Shown one piece after another: positions 7,420-11,356 of a DNA stretch of 11,356 nucleotides; the first letter of the stretch is position 1, and each line of letters opens with the position of its first letter. The DNA comes from Pseudomonadota bacterium (GTDB lineage: Bacteria; Pseudomonadota; Alphaproteobacteria; UBA9655), in contig JAKBAL010000027.1 in assembly GCA_021809225.1 (NCBI GenBank), positions 1 through 11,356 on the forward strand, written 5' to 3'. The notes under the pieces were generated by a model. It worked only from the letters and a program-made list of their open reading frames with translations. It did not search any database and was not told the origin of the DNA. The position numbers and the translations under genes are program-made.

Positions 7420-10305
7420 GTGATGGATACGAGAAAACCTAAAGCTTCGGCCACGTGGTCAGATGAAAGCCTATCTTTTTTAACGGGAGATAATGCTTGT
7501 TACATTGCCCAAACCTATGCATCCTATCTTGCTGATCCAAATTCTGTGAGTTTTGAGTGGCACCAATATTTTGCGTCCTTAGGAGATCAAGAAGCTGATA
7601 TTTTAAAGGATTTTCTGGGTCCAAACTGGGGCGCACCTCCTTATTCTCAAGATAAACCCGCTCCTTCTTCTCATCTTGCCGGAGAAAAAGTCTCTCCTGA
7701 GGCTGTGAAAGGCGCTATTCTAGACTCAATTCGTGCCATTATGCTTATCAGGGCTTACCGGGCTCGTGGGCATATGATTGCGAATCTAGATCCTTTAAAC
7801 TTGATAACAAAAGAATATTATGCTGAGCTTGATCCTCAAACATATGGTTTTAAAGAAGAAGATTATGATCGTCCGATCTTTATTTATGATGTTTTGGGCC
7901 TTCCTTATGCAACCTTACGTGAAATTATTGATCGTTTACGCAAGACCTATTGTGGGACAGTCGGAATTGAATTTCTTCATGTCCAAGATCCTGAAAAAAA
8001 GTTATGGCTGCAAAAACGCATTGAAGGGGAAGGAGAGCTTGGCCTTGCCGAACCCATTCATGACATTAAATGGAAAAAAAGAATCTTAAAAGGACTCACA
8101 AATGCTGAGGCCTTTGAAAAGTTTTTGCATGTAAAATATCCTGCTGCGAAAAGATTTGGTCTTGATGGAGGGGAAAGCCTGATCCCTGGTCTTGAGGAAA
8201 TGCTGGTTACGTCTAGTCGTGCTGGTGTTGAAGAAGTTGTTTTAGGGATGACCCATCGGGGACGTCTCAATGTTCTTGCCAATATTATGGAAAAACCTTA
8301 CAGCGCCATTTTTTCAGAATTTCAGGGTCAAAACTCACAGCCAGATCAGGTGCAAGGATCAGGAGACGTAAAGTATCATCTAGGGGGATCAACGGATCGA
8401 TATTTTGAAGGAAGGAAAATGCATCTTTCCTTAACAGCAAATCCTTCCCACTTGGAAGCCGTTGACCCTGTTGTCACTGGAAAAGTTCGAGCAAAGCAAA
8501 CACAATATGTGGATCAAGAGAAATCAAAGGTCATCGGGCTTTTACTCCACGGAGATGCCTCTTTTGTAGGTCAAGGTCTTGTGGCTGAGACATTTATGCT
8601 GTCTCAGCTCCATGGATATCAGACGGGGGGTACCTTCCATGTCATTATTAATAACCAAATTGGATTTACAACACCTCCTGCTTTTGCGCGCTCAACCGCC
8701 CATTGTTCCGATTTAGCGATGATCGTTCAGGCTCCGATCTTTCATGTGAATGGTGATGATCCTGAAGCTGTCGTTAAAGTGATGCGTGTTGCTGCAGAAT
8801 TTCGCTATACTTTTAAGTCTGACGTGGTTGTTGATCTGATTTGCTATCGACGTTTCGGCCATAATGAAATTGATGAGCCTGCCTTCACGCAACCTCTCAT
8901 GTATAAAGCGATTCGTGCCCATCCTTCGACGCGAAGTCTCTATATTCAAAAATTGATTGAGGAGGGATCATTCACTCAAGTTGAGGTTGATACACTTGAT
9001 AAAGCTATTGAGAAAAATCTTCAAGAAAATTTTAAAGAATCTCTTTCTTATAAACCTTTGAAAGCTGACTGGTTAGCTGGACGATGGCAAGGATTTTCTC
9101 CAAAAACAAATACAGAACAAAAGGCAAATACAGGTGTTAAAGAAGAAACCCTGGTTGCTATTGGGATAGCTCTTAGTAAAATTCCAAAAGGATTTCATCT
9201 TCATCCAAAACTGGACCGTTTTCTCTCAGCACGTCGACAAATGGTCACAGAAAATTATCCCATTGATTGGTCTATGGGGGAAGCATTAGCCTTTGGTTCT
9301 CTTGCTGTGGAGGGTCATGTTGTACGTCTTAGTGGACAAGACAGTGGCAGAGGAACGTTTAGTCAACGGCATGCAGTCTTAAGAGATCAAGAAACAGAAA
9401 AAAAATATGTTTCTTTAAACCATCTCTCAGCAAATCAAGCTTACTTTGAAGTTTGGGATAGCCCCTTAGCGGAGGTGTCAGTTTTAGGATTTGAACTTGG
9501 ATATAGCCTTGCTGAACCTCGAGCCCTCGTGCTATGGGAAGCGCAATTTGGGGATTTTGCAAATGGAGCGCAAGTTATCATTGATCAGTTTATCGCGGCT
9601 GGAGAATCCAAATGGCTTCGGATGTCAGGTCTCGTCTTGTTATTACCGCATGGATATGAGGGGCAAGGACCTGAACATTCATCAGCACGACTTGAGCGAT
9701 ACTTACAACTTTGCGGTGAAGATAATATGCAAGTTGTGAACTGCACGACCCCTGCGAATTATTTTCATGTTTTACGACGTCAAGTTCATCGTAACTATCG
9801 CAAACCTCTGATTGTCATGACGCCAAAAGTTCTTTTGCGCCATAAACTCGCTGTATCAACTCTACCGGAATTTAACACAAGTAGTCATTTTCAAGAAATC
9901 TTGCCAGACTCTTTAACGCCCTCCTCGGGCTTTCGTCGAGTTATCTTGTGTTCAGGAAAAGTTTATTATGACTTATTGGAAAAGCGAGAAGAGGAAAAAA
10001 TAAAGGATATTGCCATTATTAGACTTGAACAGCTTTATCCTTTTCCGCATAAAAAATTAGTCCAAACCCTTCGGCCTTATCAACAGGCCGATATTATCTG
10101 GTGTCAAGAAGAACCCATGAATATGGGAGCATGGACCTTTTTAGATAGGCGTCTTGAAGATGTGTTGGTTGAAGCTAGCATCAAGAGTAAACGCCCTATT
10201 TATGTGGGCCGACCCGAAGCCGCCTCTCCTGCAACGGGCCTTATCAGTCGTCATATTTTAGAACAAAATCTCGTTGTTAACCAAGCTCTTGACCTTATAA
10301 AATGA
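7420..10305 (+). CDS. sucA: 2-oxoglutarate dehydrogenase E1 component
   Basis: E1 uses thiamine diphosphate to decarboxylate 2-oxoglutarate and passes the succinyl group to the lipoyl arm of E2 (SucB). The product is 961 residues, within the family's 930-990. The N-terminal segment LTGDNACYIAQTYASYL is the short region that tethers E1 to the E2 core. The thiamine domain spans roughly residues 225-550, with MTHRGRLNVLAN (His279), the GDA...NN cofactor motif (Asp379, Asn411-412), and HNEIDEPAFTQP. The transketolase-like pyrimidine domain follows from about 610, with SGQDSGRGTFSQRH and HGYEGQGPEHSSAR. The C-terminal domain starts near 838 and contains QLYPFP and WCQEEPMNMGAW. The start is GTG 7420 or ATG 7423. 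The gene is intact, in contrast to its partner sucB, whose start is 7 bases past the sucA stop. Confidence 0.96.
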   Translation: MMDTRKPKASATWSDESLSFLTGDNACYIAQTYASYLADPNSVSFEWHQYFASLGDQEADILKDFLGPNWGAPPYSQDKPAPSSHLAGEKVSPEAVKGAILDSIRAIMLIRAYRARGHMIANLDPLNLITKEYYAELDPQTYGFKEEDYDRPIFIYDVLGLPYATLREIIDRLRKTYCGTVGIEFLHVQDPEKKLWLQKRIEGEGELGLAEPIHDIKWKKRILKGLTNAEAFEKFLHVKYPAAKRFGLDGGESLIPGLEEMLVTSSRAGVEEVVLGMTHRGRLNVLANIMEKPYSAIFSEFQGQNSQPDQVQGSGDVKYHLGGSTDRYFEGRKMHLSLTANPSHLEAVDPVVTGKVRAKQTQYVDQEKSKVIGLLLHGDASFVGQGLVAETFMLSQLHGYQTGGTFHVIINNQIGFTTPPAFARSTAHCSDLAMIVQAPIFHVNGDDPEAVVKVMRVAAEFRYTFKSDVVVDLICYRRFGHNEIDEPAFTQPLMYKAIRAHPSTRSLYIQKLIEEGSFTQVEVDTLDKAIEKNLQENFKESLSYKPLKADWLAGRWQGFSPKTNTEQKANTGVKEETLVAIGIALSKIPKGFHLHPKLDRFLSARRQMVTENYPIDWSMGEALAFGSLAVEGHVVRLSGQDSGRGTFSQRHAVLRDQETEKKYVSLNHLSANQAYFEVWDSPLAEVSVLGFELGYSLAEPRALVLWEAQFGDFANGAQVIIDQFIAAGESKWLRMSGLVLLLPHGYEGQGPEHSSARLERYLQLCGEDNMQVVNCTTPANYFHVLRRQVHRNYRKPLIVMTPKVLLRHKLAVSTLPEFNTSSHFQEILPDSLTPSSGFRRVILCSGKVYYDLLEKREEEKIKDIAIIRLEQLYPFPHKKLVQTLRPYQQADIIWCQEEPMNMGAWTFLDRRLEDVLVEASIKSKRPIYVGRPEAASPATGLISRHILEQNLVVNQALDLIK

Positions 10306-10308
10306 GGA
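10305..10308 (+). promoter_or_regulatory. Close-set ribosome binding site of sucB
   Basis: AGGA overlaps the sucA stop TGA and is only 4 bases from the sucB ATG at 10313, a little shorter than ideal. It still favours this start over the in-frame ATG at 10337, which has a pyrimidine-rich leader and no Shine-Dalgarno match. Confidence 0.5.
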
Positions 10309-10312
10309 AAAA

Positions 10313-11263
10313 ATGAATATAAAAACCTCTTCGCCTATGCAAAAAGATATTAAAGTCCCTTCTCTGGGGGAATCTATCACTGAAGCGACGATTGCCCTTT
10401 GGCTTAAAGGACAAGGCGATCATGTTACGTTAGATGAACCTCTTGTGGAACTTGAAACGGATAAGGTGACGCTTGAGATAGGAGCTCCGTCAACTGGCAT
10501 TCTTACAGAAGTTCTGGTTCAACAGGGAGGCGTTGTCGAAGTGGGAGCCCTTATTGGCCGGGTTACGGAAGAAGCTGAAGGAGAGATTCTCATGACAACT
10601 ACTGAAAAATCAGTTCAGAAGGAACCTGTCCGTGCGTCTACACCACCTGTTGCAGAAAAGATTTCTCTTTCTCCTGCTGTCCGAAAGCTTGTCGAAGAAA
10701 ATCAGGTTAATCCTGGTCATATCAAAGGACAAGGAAAAGCAGGCAGGCTTACGAAAGGGGATGTCCTGACGTTTTTAGATAAAGGAACAAATGAACAAGC
10801 TTCCTCGCTCGCTTCAGCTTCTCAGCAAGGGAAAGAAGGTCGAGTGGAAAGGGTGCGAATGAGCCGCCTTCGTCAGCGCATTGCAGAGCGGTTAAAAGAA
10901 GCTCAAAATACAGCCGCAATTTTGACAACTTTCAATGAAGTGGATATGACGGCTGTCATCACTTTGCGGAATCGTTTTAAGGAAATTTTTGAAAAAAAAC
11001 AAGGTGTTAAACTTGGATTTATGCCTTTTTTTGTGAAGGCTTGTCTTGTAGCCCTTAAAGAGTTTCCTGCCGTCAATGCGGAAATTGATGGAGAAGACCT
11101 TATATACAAAAACTATTATGATATAGGTATTGCTGTAGGAGCGCCTCAAGGACTTGTTGTTCCCATCATTAGGGATGCAGATCAAAAGGGCTTTGCTCCA
11201 ATTGAAAAAAATATCGCCCTCTTTGGCCAAAAATCCCGTGATAAAAAACTTTCTGATGTTTAA
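10313..11263 (+). CDS. sucB: 2-oxoglutarate dehydrogenase E2 (dihydrolipoyl succinyltransferase), C-terminally truncated
   Basis: E2 forms the core of the 2-oxoglutarate dehydrogenase complex and moves the succinyl group from lipoate to CoA. The 316 residues show a lipoyl domain (about 12-86) with the lipoylated Lys51 in ETDKVTLE. A peripheral subunit-binding domain follows (about 119-155: LSPAVRKLVEE, GRLTKGDVL). A linker leads to the acyltransferase domain from about 180, including GFMPFFVKA and VNAEIDGEDLIYKNYYDIG. The frame ends after KKLSDV. E. coli SucB has 405 residues and goes on with GGNFTITNGG and the catalytic SYDHRLIDG. About 85-90 residues, including the catalytic His and Asp, are missing and are not found in any frame of the remaining sequence. 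The protein should be lipoylated but catalytically dead and probably unable to form a core. It could be called a pseudogene; a sequence junction at about 11255-11263 is the likely cause. Confidence 0.9.
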   Translation: MNIKTSSPMQKDIKVPSLGESITEATIALWLKGQGDHVTLDEPLVELETDKVTLEIGAPSTGILTEVLVQQGGVVEVGALIGRVTEEAEGEILMTTTEKSVQKEPVRASTPPVAEKISLSPAVRKLVEENQVNPGHIKGQGKAGRLTKGDVLTFLDKGTNEQASSLASASQQGKEGRVERVRMSRLRQRIAERLKEAQNTAAILTTFNEVDMTAVITLRNRFKEIFEKKQGVKLGFMPFFVKACLVALKEFPAVNAEIDGEDLIYKNYYDIGIAVGAPQGLVVPIIRDADQKGFAPIEKNIALFGQKSRDKKLSDV

Positions 11264-11356
11264 ATCTAATAAATAATAAGTGCAAATCACACCGGTTGGA
11301 ATCACAAGACCGATAGGCCCACGAAAAGCAAATCCAAGAACCAACAATGGATAAAT
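11255..11356. other. Unrelated sequence joined to sucB; possible end of an inserted element or foreign gene
   Basis: From about 11255 the sequence no longer encodes E2. It opens with an AT-rich run (TAATAAATAATAAG near 11268-11281) that adds further stops in the sucB frame. The rest has no long forward frame. On the minus strand the last ~95 bases are open to the window edge and read as hydrophobic residues (LVLGFAFRGPIGLVIPTGVI), like part of a membrane protein; that frame then runs on antisense through sucB to 10892. I do not recognise a family. Too little is visible to show terminal repeats or a target duplication, so insertion sequence, rearrangement and assembly join all stay open. Confidence 0.5.

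Noticed and set aside
10892..11347. Minus-strand frame of 151 codons taken as one real gene
   Set aside because: Most of it is antisense to sucB with no recognisable domain. Only the part past the junction (about 11261 onward) may be genuine coding sequence, and it is reported as such.

Overview
The window holds eight coding regions, all on the + strand and almost without gaps. It looks like the chromosome of an alphaproteobacterium with a moderately AT-rich genome (GC content judged by eye, not counted). Three things point there: gyrA directly followed by coaD; the mdh-sucC-sucD-sucA-sucB order typical of alphaproteobacterial TCA-cycle operons; and an acidic, Gln/Glu-rich insertion of about 48 residues in the GyrA C-terminal domain, of the kind I know from alphaproteobacterial GyrA. 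A host-associated lineage such as Holosporales would fit the base composition, but this is inference.

Layout. 1-2600: gyrA, cut at its 5' end by the window edge (about 26 residues missing). 2584-3105: coaD, starting inside the end of gyrA. 3106-3182: a 77-base AT-rich gap with a small palindrome and a weak hairpin over the next ribosome binding site. 3183-4349: one uninterrupted frame joining a short A24 prepilin peptidase domain to a complete phospholipase/carboxylesterase-type hydrolase. The hydrolase has its own strong internal ribosome binding site and ATG at 3630. 4375-11263: mdh, sucC, sucD, sucA and sucB, separated by 25 bases or less, clearly one operon. Its products convert 2-oxoglutarate to succinyl-CoA (SucA, SucB), succinyl-CoA to succinate with NTP formation (SucC, SucD), and malate to oxaloacetate (Mdh).

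Most notable is the 3' end. sucB has a good lipoyl domain, a good E1/E3-binding domain and the first part of the acyltransferase domain. It then stops at 11263, about 85-90 residues short of normal length, before the catalytic His/Asp motif. The last ~95 bases encode no E2 sequence in any forward frame, so the gene is broken by an insertion or rearrangement, or the sequence is chimeric there. On the minus strand those bases read as an open hydrophobic stretch. Other oddities are a fluoroquinolone-target region of GyrA with several changed residues and the peptidase-hydrolase fusion. I see no RNA genes, CRISPR arrays, complete mobile elements or strong terminators, and no clearly new multi-gene system.
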